From Casuarina equisetifolia (taxonomy: Eukaryota; Streptophyta; Magnoliopsida; Fagales; Casuarinaceae), in assembly GCA_028551475.1 (NCBI GenBank), contig CM052355.1, positions 620,001-684,000 on the forward strand: 64,000 nt of DNA, written 5' to 3'. Below the pieces are notes generated by a model. It did not search any database and was not told the DNA's origin. It saw only the letters and a program-made list of their open reading frames with translations. The position numbers and the translations under genes are program-made. Of the stretch, positions 12,431 through 23,986 are shown piece after piece. Each line of letters opens with the position of its first letter. Position 1 is the first letter of the stretch.

Positions 12431-12762
12431 TATTTCCAATGAGTCACATCCCTGTGCTCATAAAAGTTGTAAAAAATGTGGAAATGTAACAATTTCTTGA
12501 AGTTTCTTGCAAAAGTCTAAATAAAGTAGAGAAAGACTAAGAAAAATTTAAATGTAGGCTGGAAGGCTAAGTATACTAACCCTCACAAACACAAAGTAAC
12601 ATTTCGATCTAACAATTCCCTTATTTATAATGGCAATGGAAGTGCCCTCATATGAAATCTTGATTCTTTTCTAGATTCAATATAAAGTTTATATTGCTCA
12701 TCCTTCATTACCTTATGTGTAGACTTCTTAAGCCATGAACAATCATAGGGTGGCCCATGATA
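12425..12762 (-). pseudogene. TNL 3'-LRR fragment in inverted orientation
   Basis: On the minus strand this block matches the plus-strand TNL at about 14837-15185. Shared stretches include ATGGGCCACCCTATGATTGT, the YDCS-LKKS-H-V-DEQY-L-IE reading, the CTTTATTT-GACTTTTGCAAGAAAC stretch, and FY-FY-H-D-THWK. It lies between a CNL LRR copy (breakpoint near 12762, after KYLHEICY) and a CNL kinase-2 segment (breakpoint near 12430), so two receptor classes are spliced together here. Frames are broken. Confidence 0.75.
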
Positions 12763-13345
12763 ACAGATTTCATGTAGGTATTTCAAGTTTCGCAACCATC
12801 TTAACAAATTCCCATCAAAACTTTGGTCAAGGAACTCTTCAGCTAAAGACTTACTAAATACTTCCAACAACTGAAAATTGGGTGTTACTCCCTAGGAATT
12901 AGTTGAATAAAATACATACAATTGAATAGAAAACATCTCAATCTTTTCAAATTTTGAAGTATTATTGGCAAACGATGAACTACTGAATGAGACATATTAA
13001 GATTCCACAAGTCGATTAATTCACTGATTTCATTAAGCAACTCAAAAAGTGAAAAATAACAGGTCATATCCAAAATTGTCAAGGAAGGCATAAGCCTAGG
13101 TAATCCAATTGGAAATGTTGATAACATGGGAATTGTAAGAAGTAAAATACAAAGGTTGGGCAATGGCTTGAAAGTTACCCATAGATTATCTATACTATGC
13201 ACACACACTAACATCCTTTCTTTCTTATCAAAGTGTTCCAATCCATGATATTCAACCACGAAAGTCCTTCTTTTTACATAAATGATGATCTTCTCATTAT
13301 ATTCCAATAATGCCATCTCACAAATCAAATCATGCATCCCAACAA
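12763..13345 (-). pseudogene. CC-NBS-LRR LRR fragment, second copy
   Basis: The minus strand opens with MHDLICEMALLEYNEK near 13335 and continues through KKERMLVCVHSID, LCILLLTIPML, MPSLTILDM, LKRLRCFLF and LEVFSKSLAEEFL. It is a direct-orientation paralogue of 3260-3841. No NB-ARC precedes it: sequence upstream of MHDL is the TNL intron of the opposite strand. It looks like a transposed or partly duplicated 3' half of a CNL gene, without function. Confidence 0.8.
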
Positions 13346-13472
13346 GTGACACAAACAATTCACACACACATGCATAATTGTGAATTTCATTATAGCAAAA
13401 ATTGTAACCTTGTAAATATAGAACTTTATGCTTGGATTTTTTTAACCAATTAACAATATATTTACTTTGATA

Positions 13473-16240
13473 GGGAACAATCAAAACTAAAGGCATATTG
13501 ATAGACTTGCCAAATCAAAAAGAAATATACATGCCTCCCAAGGCATTCAATAAAATGAAAGAGCTTAAAATTTTTATAAACTAGAATGCAAGAATTTTAA
13601 GAGAACCTACATACCTCAGCAATGAGTTAAGATGGTTTGAATGGCTTGGGTAGCTTAGAGACTCTATACCATCTAATTTTTGTGGGGAGAAACTCATTAA
13701 TGTGCAAATGCCATGTAGTAAGCTCTAGAGTTTGGAAAGCTTAAGGTATTACTAATTTTTCTTAATTTTTTTCCACTTAGTTTGTAAATATTGTGAAAGC
13801 TAATGTGTATTCTCTTCTATTTTTCCATTTTTACAAAATTTTAGAAGCATCATATTGGAATATATTTTAATAATATTAGAATATATAAACATTTTGATGA
13901 TGAAGAAAAAATAGATATTATAATATGATAATATTATAACATTTTGTTTGAATATATTGATAATTAAGTAGAATTATAATATGAAAATATTATATTTAAT
14001 ATTTGATTATTTATGAGTTTTATAAGAAAATTAATGTTGAAATTGTATGCAGGAAATTGGGTTAGTATGAGCCCAGTCCAAAGTTTGACCAAGTCCAGAA
14101 AAGTCTGACCCAATCCAAAGAGGTGTGACTCAGTCTAGAGAATGTGACCCAGGCTCAGTCCAAAGTTTCTCCTAGCTTTGTAGTAAAATGAACTTCAACC
14201 GGTTGTGTTGAAGGAGAAAAGGGTGGAAGTAGGTGTAAAAGGGCCGAACCACTGTGTAAACTTGTGTCTTGTCTCTCTTGTATTTAATTATCTTTGAATG
14301 CTTTATTTGATTACAAAAGGTGATTGAACATAAATTAGAAGTAAATTTTTAAAGAGAAACCTAATTCAACCCCCTCTTAGGTTGCTATAGGATCCAACAC
14401 ATTACAATAATAGATTTCTCAAAATGTGTATTTTTAAAAGAAATTTCAGATTTTTCAAGGATCCCAAATTTAAAGCAATTGTTGGTAAGGCATTGTAATA
14501 ATCTCATTGCAGTTCATCCTTCTATTGGTTGTTTGGAAGAGTTGGTTGAACTTGATCTTGAAGCATGCTTTAACCTTAGGAGCTTCTCGAGAATCCATAG
14601 GATGAGATCTCTACGTACACTCATGCTTTCTAGATGCCCAAGAATTAAAAACTTTCCTGAGTTTGAGTGTCCAATGGAAAGTTTAAGCGATGTCCTCCTT
14701 GTTGGCACTCGTATAGAACATCTAACTTTATCATTTCAAAACCTACTGTCAAATAAAAGATTATGGGTGGACGTGGCCATTTGCCAAAAGCTTAAATATT
14801 TCCATGTTAATATTTATTTCGCCATAATTAGAATACCATGGGCCACCCTATGATTGTTCAGAGCTCAAAAAGTCTTCACACTAGGTAGTGAATGATGAGC
14901 AATACAGACTTCATATTGAACCCTAGAAAAGAATCTAAGACTTCACCAGGTCCAAGGGTACTTCCGTTGCCACAACAAATAAGGGAATTCTTATATTGAA
15001 ATGTCGGTTTGTGTCTATTAAGGTCCAATATAATTAGCCTTCCAGCGTGCATCCAAAGTTTTCTTAGTGTTTCTTTACTTTATTTGGACTTTTGCAAGAA
15101 ACTTCAAGAAATTGTGACTCTTCCAGGTTTTTACGACTTTTATCAACACATGGATGCGACTCATTGGAAAGATGCTCAATTAATTCTTGTGATTTACCAT
15201 GTCTTAAAGTAGATGATTTCTCGGATTGCCATCTACATAAAAATCTTGTAAATGACGTGGAGTATTTCATTTTGTGTGCAATATGTCTCCCAACCTTTCT
15301 CTATTACATACATGTCTTTACTTGTTTATTTCCTTGTTGTTTTTCTTTAGTTTTAATGACGAATACTTAACAAATCTGTAAACAAAGATATTTAGTGGCA
15401 CCTAAGTTCCAAATTAAATATTCAGGAAATGAAATTCCAAATTGGTTCAAAAATCATAGAGAATCTTCAAACGGCAATTCATGCAAAACTATAATTAATA
15501 AGCCTGCACATTTCGGTGAAAATTTTAAAGGATTTGTTTTATGTGCTACTTTTGAAACAAAGGATGGTGAAAATAAGGCATAACTTCATATTGATCTTAT
15601 CAATGGTGGTCAAAGAATTAAATCAAAAGTGTTCTTTGGTTTGAGTGGGAAACATATAATGTTTTATTTCATCTTTCCAAAAAGTTTGGAGCATGGTTGA
15701 AGTAAATTTAAACTTAAGTGGGATGATATTCAAGTTCATTTTTTGTGTGGGACAAATGGAGTATGCTTGGAAAGTTGTGGAGTCCATTTGCTTCGTAGTT
15801 ATGAAGAGAGCACAATGAATCGATGTACCATTCTTGATACTTATGTTTTATGTGCCAATAAGTATGTTTGATGTGAGTCATCTTATGATGAAAGTAGGTA
15901 CTCTGGGTCGTGGAGGCAAGCAAGTGAAAGAAGGCATGAAGACACATGGTACTTAACAAAATTAGCTGTTGAAGATCTAGTAGATTCAAATCATGGTATG
16001 CAACTTGGCAAGAGACGCAACCATGATGTGTCAAATCAGAATACTAGGAAGGTACATATGCAAAATCATGAGTTACAATATTTTTTATGTTATCTCCTCC
16101 TTTTGTTCAATGTTTCTTCTTATATTGTTTCATAGGTGCAACGGAGATGGTAGTAGCAAATATATCTTGGAAGGTCCAATTTATAACGTCAATGCTTTTT
16201 CTTGAACGTTGTTGGAAAGTAAGTCCATCTACCCAAGTCA
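13473..16240 (+). pseudogene. TIR-NBS-LRR pseudogene, LRR and C-terminal jelly-roll part
   Basis: Plus-strand remnant of a TNL receptor. An exon begins after a TTTGATAG acceptor near 13472 (GTIKTKGILIDLPNQKEIY, then PPKAFNKMKELKIFI). It continues with YLSNELRWFEWLG-stop, IPSNFCGEKLI and MPCSKL. After an intron and an inserted LTR come EISDFSRIPNLKQL at about 14430, NNLIAVHPSIGCLEELVELD, and the LRR to 14853. Next are SLPACIQSF at about 15030 and, at 15395-15880, a C-JID-like post-LRR domain (GNEIPNWFK, KPAHFGENFKGFVLCATF, GGQRIKSKVFFGL). Possible last coding parts reach about 16240. The TIR and NB-ARC domains are missing, and stops occur at about 13660, 13727, 14851 and 15581. It cannot encode a receptor. 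Confidence 0.82.
13853..14399 (+). mobile_element. Solo LTR, internally deleted, of the same family as 4356-12232
   Basis: It starts TATTGGAATATA (family TGTTGG) and ends GGATCCAACA like the full LTRs, but is about 550 bp because roughly 1 kb of the LTR middle is missing: the reading jumps from the GTGACCCAGGCTCAGTCCAAAG repeats straight to TTTCTCCTAGCTTTGTAG. It is flanked by CATCA and CATTA, probably a 5-bp target-site duplication with one change. It interrupts the start of a TNL LRR exon; without it the frame reads ITIIDFSKC-FLKEISDFSR. Confidence 0.87.
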
Positions 16241-16549
16241 AATATAACATCCAAAGTATGGCTCAAAGATTATTTCCGATGATTACTTTTGATTAAACTA
16301 TCTTGAAGTTTTTGAATTTTTAAAAAAGACGTGGCACAGTTGAACTATCAAATCTTTCTCTTTTCGCTTTTGGAGTCTCACCGTGAAGCTTTGGGTTCAC
16401 AATTTGCAAAATAAAATATTTTGTTGAGTATTCCAAGTCCTCTTTGAAGCCAACATTTGCAATTACTAATTGTTGGTGACATACACTTACTAGATCTAAT
16501 CGATATGTTCCTCTACTAGCTCATATTGATATGTTCCCTCATGTTTTTC
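16241..16549. other. Intergenic, no feature seen
   Basis: AT-rich sequence between the TNL tail and the MINPP-intron relic. No convincing coding or repeat structure. Confidence 0.5.
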
Positions 16550-17000
16550 CTATGGGACTTAGTGTCAGGAACGGAAGGGAATTTGTTTTATTTGATGTCC
16601 TGTTCTCATTTCCCATTTCAGAGCTGAGCTCAAAAACGCCAAACTAGTCTTTTTTGATTGCATCATTTTACCTATTATCGTGGTATAAGATACTTCTCTT
16701 CCCTTCTATGTAGAACATATAGAATATATGTTCTTTATGTATTTATGTCTTCTAATGAGATAGGTCTTATGCTTGAGACACAACCATACATATTCTGTAG
16801 TAAAGTCTTATATTCAAGTTCAACGATTTCCATTTCACACTACATTAAGACTGCTCAAACTTAATACGACACCAGGAGAAATGCACAGGACTACTTTAAT
16901 TTGTCATTCTATCTGTTTAGCCACTAATGATATTATTGTTCCAGCTAGACATCTTTACTTTGGGGTTGTATTTTGAAGCCTCTATATGTGTTCTCCAAAA
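16550..17000 (+). pseudogene. Relic of MINPP gene introns (partial duplicate of 48.6-49.2 kb)
   Basis: Bases 16550-16760 align with intron 3 of the intact MINPP gene (about 48620-48845); shared stretches include GATACTTCTCTTCCCTTCT, TGTATTTATGTCTTCT and ATGAGATAGGTC. Bases 16800-16900 align with the start of the next intron (about 49068-49165: TTCAACGATTTCC, TTTCACA-TACATTAAGACTGC). Exon 4, which lies between these two parts in the true gene, is missing except for its first few bases. The segment cannot be a gene but shows that DNA from the right side of the satellite was copied to its left side, or the reverse. Confidence 0.8.
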
Positions 17001-17337
17001 GGCGCTAAAACAAGAATGGTGAGAAAATGAGTTGCATTTTCTTTACCACCACTTGTCGAGTCATGCTCAGTATCAAGTCCAGCGCCATTGAGAAATAGTT
17101 ATTGCTTCTGATTCAAGTATCTTGTGTGTAGTCCGCATACAAAATACATTCTTGTGCATTTTTTTGTACTTTTCACATGGGTAGGTGAATTTGGATACAA
17201 AGAATTCTGAAATTTGTTCGAAAAGATGCTTGTAGCTGAAGTCGCGTTGTGATGTATGTCTCTTGTGTAATTTTCGTTTCTGACCAGCATTTGAAGAAAC
17301 TAGTCTGAAGGTGCCTAAACTAATCTTAGCACCAAGT
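17001..17337. other. Unassigned sequence bordering the satellite
   Basis: A minus-strand frame of 90 codons (17073-17345) starts with MEELGAKISLGTFRLVSSNAG. I recognise no family, see no splice or coding signature that convinces me, and do not call it a gene. The satellite begins at about 17338. Confidence 0.4.
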
Positions 17338-20300
17338 TCCTCCATATCATCTTTTCATCTTTTTTTAAAGAAAGTATCTATCCAGAAAAGAAGCATTCAC
17401 GTCAAGACAATAAAGAAAGTCCAAGATGGACCCCTCCTCTGAAAAAGTATCTGCTCACAATTCTAAGCCAACAACCTTTGAAATTCCTTTTTCAGTTTCT
17501 CCAACAATACACGATACATCTTCAAAATAAAATTCAAATTCAAACTCAAAAACAAACCATTGATAAACAACGGTCTCTTTGAAATTATTGTATATAAGTG
17601 ATACATGTATAATCCTCCATATCATCTTTTCATATTTTTTTAAAGAAAGTATCTATCCAGAAAAGAAGCATTCACGTCAAGGCAATAAAGAAAAGTCGAA
17701 GATGGCCCCCTCCTCTCAAAAAGTATCTACTCATCATTCTAAGCCGACAACCTCTGAAATCCCTTTTTCAGTTTCTCCAACAATAACGATACATCTTCAA
17801 AATAAAATTCAAATTCAAACTTAAAAACAAACCGTTCATACACAACGGTCTCTTTGAAATTCCTGTATATAAGTGATACTTGTATAATCCTCCATATCAT
17901 CTTTTCATTTTTTTTTAAAGAAAGTATCTATCTAGAAAAGAAGCATTCATGTCAAGGCAATAAAGAAAAGTCCAAGAAGGCCCCCTCCTCTGAAAAAGTA
18001 TCTGCTCATCATTCTAAGCCAACAACCTCTGAAATCCCTTTTTCAGTTTCTCCAACAATACATGATACACCTTCAAAATCAAATTCAAATTCAAACTCAA
18101 AAACAAACCGTTGATACACAACGGTCTCTTTGAAATTCCTGTATATAAGTGATACTTGTACAATCCTTCATATCATCTTTTCATATTTTTTTAAAGAAAG
18201 TATCTATCCAGAAAAGAAGCATTCACATCAAGACAATAAAGAAAAGTAAAAGATGGCCCCCTCCTCTGAAAAAGTATCTGCCCATCATTCTAAGCCGACA
18301 ACCTCTGAAATCCCTTATTCAGTTTCTCCAACAATACACGATACAGCTTCAAAATCAAATTCAAATTCAAACTCAAAAACAAACCGTTGATACACAACGG
18401 TCTCTTTGAAATTCTTGTATATAAGTGGTACTTGAATAATCCTCCATATCATCTTTTCATATTTTTTTAAAGAAAGTATCTATCCAGAAAAGAAGCATTC
18501 ACGTCAAGACAATAAAGAAAAGTCCAAGATGGCCCCCTCCTCTGAAAAGGTATCTGCTCATCATTCTAAGCCGACAACCTCTGAAATCCCTTTTTCAGTT
18601 TCTCCAACAATACACGATACATCTTCAAAATCAAATTCAAATTCAAACTCAAAAACAAACCGTTAATACACAACGGTCTCTTTGAAATTCCTGTATATAA
18701 GTCATACTTGTATAATCCTCCATATCATCTTTTCATATTTTTTTAAAGAAAGTATCTATCCAGAAAAGAAGCATTCACGTCAAGACAATAAAGAAAAGTC
18801 CATGATGGCCGCCTCCTCTGAAAAAGTATCTGCTCATCATTCTAAGCCGACAACCTCTGAAATCCCTTTTTCAGTTTCTCCAACAATACACGATACATCT
18901 TCAAAATCAAATTCAAATTCAAACTCAAAAACAAACCCTTGATACACAACGGTCTCTTTGAAATTCCTGAATATAAGTGATACTTGTACAATCCTCCATA
19001 TCATCTTTTCATATTTTTTTAAAGAAAGTATCTATCCAGAAAAGAAGCATTTACGTCAAGGCAATAAAGAAAAGTCCAAGATGGCCCCCTCCTCTGAAAA
19101 AGTATCTGCTCATCATTCTAAGCCGAGAACCTCTGAAATCCCTTTTTCAGTTTCTCCAACAATACACGATACATCTCCAAAATCAAATTCAAATTCAAAC
19201 TCAAAAACAAACCGTTGATACACAACGGTCTCTTTGAAATACTTGTATATAAGTGGTACTTGTATAATCCTCCATATCATCTTTTCATATTTTTTTAAAG
19301 AAAGTATCTATCCAGAAAAGAAGCATTCACATCAAGACAGTAAAGAAAAGTCCAAGATGGCCCCCTCCTCTGGAAAATTATCTGCTCATCATTCTAAGCC
19401 GACAACCTCTGAAATCCCTTATTCAGTTTCTCCAACAATACACGATACATCTTCAAAATCAAATTCAAATTCAAACTCAAAAACAAACCGTTGATACACA
19501 ACGGTCTCTTTGAAATTCCTGTATATAAGTGATACTTGTATAATCCTCCATATCATCTTTTCATATTTTTTTAAAGAAAGTATCTATCCAGAAAAGAAGC
19601 ATTCACGTCAAGACAATAAAGAAAAGTCCAAGATGGCCCCCTCCTCTGAAAAAGTACCTGCTCATCATTCTAAGCCGACAACCTCTGAAATCCCTTTTTC
19701 AGTTTCACCAACAATACACGATACATCTTCAAAATCAAATTCAAATTCAAAATCAAAAACAAACCCTTGATACACAACGGTCTCTTTGAAATTCCTGTAT
19801 ATAAGTGATACTTGTATAATCCTCCATATCATCTTTTCATTTTTTTTAAAGAAAGTATCTGTCCAGAAAAGAAGCATTCACATCAAGACAATAAAGAAAA
19901 CTCCAAGATGGCCCCCTCCTCTGAAAAAGTATCTGCTCATCATTCTAAGCCGACAACCTCTGAAATCCCTTTTTCAGTTTCTCCAACAATACACGATACA
20001 TCTTCAAAATCAAATTCAAATTCAAACTCAAAAACAAACCGTTGATACAAAACGGTCTCTTTGAAATTCCTGTATATAAGTGATACTTGTACAATCCTCC
20101 ATATCATCTTTTCATATTTTGTTAAAGAAAGTATCTATCCAGAAAAGAAGCATTTACGTCAAGGCAATAAAGAGAAGTCCAAGATGGCCCCCTCCTCTGA
20201 AAAAGTATCTGCTCATCATTCTAAGCCGACAATCTTTGAAATCCCTTTTTCAGTTTGTCCAACAATACACGATACATCTTCAAAATCAAATTCAAATTCA

Positions 20301-22877
20301 AACTCAAAAACAAACCATTAATACACAACGGTCTCTTTGAAATTCTTGTATATAAGTGGTACTTGTATAATCCTCCATATCATCTTTTCATATTTTTTTA
20401 AAGAAAGTATCTATCCAGAAAAGAAGCATTCACGTCAAGACAATAAAGAAAAGTCGAAGATGGCCACCTCCTCTGAAAAAGTATCTGCTCATCATTCTAA
20501 GCCGACAACCTCTGAAATCCCTTTTTCAGTTTCTCCCACAATACACGATACATCTTCAAAATCAAATTCAAATTCAAACTCAAAAACAAACCGTTGATAC
20601 ACAACGGTCTCTTTGAAATTCCTGTATATAAGTGATACTTGTATAATCCTCCAAATCATCTTTTGAAATTTTTTTAAAGAAAGTATCTATCCAGAAAAGA
20701 AGCATTCACGTCAAGATAATAAAGAAAAGTCCAAGATGGCCCCCTCCTCTGAAAAAGTATCTGCTCATCATTCTAAGCCGACAACCTCTGAAATCCCTTT
20801 TTCAGTTTCACCAACAATACACGATACATCTCAAAATCAAATTCAAATTCAAAATAAAAAACAAACCGTTGATACACAATGGTCTTTTTGAAATTCCTAT
20901 ATATAAGTGATACTTGTATAATCCTCCATATCATCTTTTCATATTTTTTTAAAGAAAGTATCTATCCAGAAAAGAAGCATTCACGTCAAGGCAATAAAGA
21001 AAAGTCCAAGATGGCCCCCTCCTCTGAAAAAGTATCTACTCATCATTCTAAGCCAACAACCTCTGAAATCCCTTTTTCAGTTTCTCCAACAATACACGAT
21101 ACATCTTCAAAATAAAATTCAAATTCAAACTCAAAAACAAACCGTTGATACACAACGGTCTCTTTGAAATTCCTGTATATAAGTGATACTTGTATAATCC
21201 TCCATATCATCTTTTCATTTTTTTTAAAGAAAGTATCTATCTAGAAAAGAAGCATTCATGTCAAGGCAATAAAGAAAAGTCCAAGATGGCCCCCTCCTCT
21301 AAAAAAGTATCTGCTCATCATTCTAAGCTGACAACCTCTGAAATCCCTTTTTCAGTTTCTATAACAATACACAATACATCTTCAAAATGAAATTCAAATT
21401 CAAACTCAAAAACAAACCGTTGATACACAACGGTCTCTTTTAAATTCCTGTATATCAGTGATACTTGTATAATCCTCTATATCATCTTTTCATATTTTTT
21501 TAAAGAAAGTATCTATCCAGAAAAGAAGCATTCACGTCAAGAGAATAAAGAAAAGTCCAAGATGGCCCCCTCCTCTGAAAAAGTACCTGCTCATCATTCT
21601 AAGCCGACAACCTCTGAAATCCTTTTTCAGCTTCTCTAACAATACACGATACGTCTTCAAAATCAAATTCAAATTCAAACTCAAAAACAAACCGTTGATA
21701 CACAACGGTCTCTTTGAAATTCTTGTATATAAGTGATACTTGTATAATCCTCCATATCATCTTTTCATTTTTTTTAAAGAAAGTATCTATCCAGAAAAGA
21801 AGCATTCACGTCAAGACAATAAAGAAAAGTCCAAGATGGCCCCCTCCTCTGAAAAAGTATCTGCTCATCATTCTAAGCCGACAACCTTTGAAATCCCTTT
21901 TTCAGTTTCTCCAACAATACACGATACATCTTCAAAATCAAATTCAAATTCAAACTCAAAAACAAACCGTTGATACACAACGGTCTCTTTGAAATTCTTT
22001 TATATAAGTAATACTTGTATAATCCTCCATATCATCTTTTCATTTTTTTTTAAAGAAAGTATCTATCCAGAAAAGAAGCATTCACATCAAGGCAATAAAG
22101 AAAAGTCCAAGATGGCCACCTCCGCTGAAAAAGTATCTGCTCATCATTCTAAGCCGACAACCTCTGGAATCCCTTTTTCAGTTTCTCCAACAATACACGA
22201 TACATCTTCAAATTCAAAATCAAATTCAAACTTAAAAACAAACCGTTGATACACAACGGTCTCTTTGAAATTCTTGTATATAAGTGATACTTGTATAATC
22301 CTCCATATCATCTTTTCATATTTTTTTAAATAAAGTATCTATCCAGAAAAGAAGCATTCACGTCAAGACAATAAAGAAAAGTCGAAGATGGCCACCTCCT
22401 CTGAAAAAGTATCTGCTCATCATTCTAAGCCGACAACCTCTGAAATCCCTTTTCAGTTTCTCTAACAATACACGATACATCTTCAAAATCAAATTCAAAG
22501 TCAAACTCAAAAACAAACCGTTGATACACAACGTTCTCTTTGAAATTCTTGTATATAAGTGATACTTGTATAATCCTCCATATCATCTTTTCATATTTTT
22601 TTAAAGAAAGTATCTATCCAGAAAAGAAGCATTCACGTCAAGACAATAAAGAAAAGTCCAAGATGGTCCCCTCCTCTGAAAAAGTATCTGCTCATCATTC
22701 TAAGCCGACAACCTTTGAAATCCCTTTTTCAGTTTCTCCAACAATACACGATACATCTTCAAAATCAAATTCAAATTCAAACTCAAAAACAAACCATTGA
22801 TACACAACGGTCTCTTTGAAATTCTTGTATATAAGTGATACTTGTATAATCCTCCATATCATCTTTTCATATTTTTT
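17338..22877 (+). repeat. 276-bp satellite array, left block
   Basis: Direct head-to-tail repeats of 275-276 bp with no spacer: nineteen complete monomers between 17579 and 22814, a partial first one (17338-17578, which lacks the opening 30-odd bases) and the first 63 bp of one cut by the LINE. Taking the monomer from TTGAAATTC, landmarks in order are TATATAAGTGATACTTG, a T-rich tract before AAAGAAAGTATC, GCAATAAAG, CCAAGATGGCC, CATTCTAAGCCGACAACC, a TCAAATTCAAATTC run, and the inverted repeat ACCGTTG-ATACA-CAACGGT. Monomers differ by scattered substitutions and single-base indels. Nothing similar appears in the flanking genes. Confidence 0.97.
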
Positions 22878-22950
22878 GACCCAGAACCCCCACCACTTGC
22901 ATGGTGGCTCAAACTGGAGGGCCTAACACTCACCCCAAAGCATAAAACGA

Positions 22951-23069
22951 GGGGTGCAACACGAGGACTTTCGAGGAGGTCACCCATCCTAGTACTACTC
23001 TCGCCCAAGCACGCTTAACTGCGGAGTTTTGATGGGATCCGGTGCATTAGTGCTGGTATGATCGCCGTC
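22951..23069 (-). rRNA. 5S rRNA-derived sequence (antisense to the LINE, near its 5' end)
   Basis: The minus strand carries 119 nt that match plant 5S rRNA nearly throughout, for example GCGATCATACCAGCACTAAT, GTTAAGCGTGCTTGGGCGAG and AGTAGTACTAGGATGGGTGA. Visible departures from the usual sequence are the first five bases, CATCAAAAC for CATCAGAAC, and CCTCGAAAG for CCTGGGAAG. The internal Pol III control regions (A-box and C-box stretches) look intact, and TTTT follows two bases after the 3' end, as in a 5S gene terminator. It lies outside any 5S tandem array, so it is most likely a captured copy; transcription is not shown. Confidence 0.8.
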
Positions 23070-23986
23070 ACCAAGACAGATTTGAACGTGAGGGCGCGTA
23101 GAGGTTCGTGCGAGGCAGATCTGAGTCCTATCGGTGGCTGTGGGCTTTGGGTGAGCGCTGGTTTGTTTGTGGTGTTGTCTGGACATTTTGGAAGAGAGAG
23201 GATCAGTGGGTCAAGTGGGCGTCTGGTTTGTGTGGTGGTGGTCGAGCGGAAGTGGGTCGCCTGCCAGCAGCTTGCTGCTTGGGGCTCGTAAGCCACACCT
23301 CTTGCCTGCTGCTGACCGACAGAATCACATACTGCGCCGCTGGGTTTAGTAGGATCTTGAGCTACTTTTCTGGTTTGTTTTTGGAGGTAGATCAGCAGGT
23401 AAATCAGCGGCCAGGGGTGTGAGGTAGAACGTGGTCGTCGGCGAGAGGCAGAGCGTGGTTGTCGGTGGGAGGCAGAGCTGGTCGGAAGGAGGCAGAGCAG
23501 GTCAGCGGGAGACAAGGTCTTGATGGCTGATCGCCGGATTTCCTAGGCTCGGAGGTAAGTGACAAAAAAAAAATAAAAAAAATAAAAAAAATTTGCATAT
23601 CAGAATATAATTGAAATAGACTCTGCTATAGTGAGTGTTGTTTCCATTGTGTTTATTTTTCTATTTTATTTTTATTTTTATATTGTATCTGCAATTTGGA
23701 AGTAGAAGTTGGTGTAGTGAGTGTTAGGTGGGAATTTTGTTGTTTCGTGGTTTGTTTTGATTTGTTGATTGCTTAGTTAAGATATTTGTTTTGGAGTGAT
23801 AAGAGAAGGATATACCTACCAAAAGCCATGTTTCTATTAAGTTAAATTAAAGAGATTTTAAGTAGATTGTCAGTAGAAGAAGGCAGAATCTATCATGTCT
23901 ATATACTGAGTAGATCATGAACTTTTGGTACATCTTACCAAAATCCTGCCTATCAAATTAGTTAATTACTAAGTTGATAACTGCTG
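23070..23986 (+). other. LINE 5' untranslated region
   Basis: Bases 23070-23545 are GC-rich, much unlike the surrounding satellite, with repeated GAGGCAGAGC-GGTCGG-like units near 23440-23500. An A-rich stretch (23564-23592) and ordinary AT-rich sequence follow up to the ORF1 start. The composition break at 23550 may mean two joined sources. Apparent frames on either strand here look fortuitous. Confidence 0.55.

Noticed and set aside
17073-17345. Minus-strand 90-codon frame at the satellite edge
   Set aside because: No recognised motif, no supporting splice sites, and it borders repeat DNA; left unassigned.
22951-23069. 5S sequence as part of a functional 5S rDNA cluster
   Set aside because: Single copy, lodged within a LINE insertion and with changes at the 5' end and near position 100; no neighbouring 5S units.
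23015-23515. Minus-strand 166-codon frame in the LINE 5' region
   Set aside because: It overlaps the 5S-derived sequence and a GC-rich untranslated region, with proline/serine-rich composition typical of chance frames.
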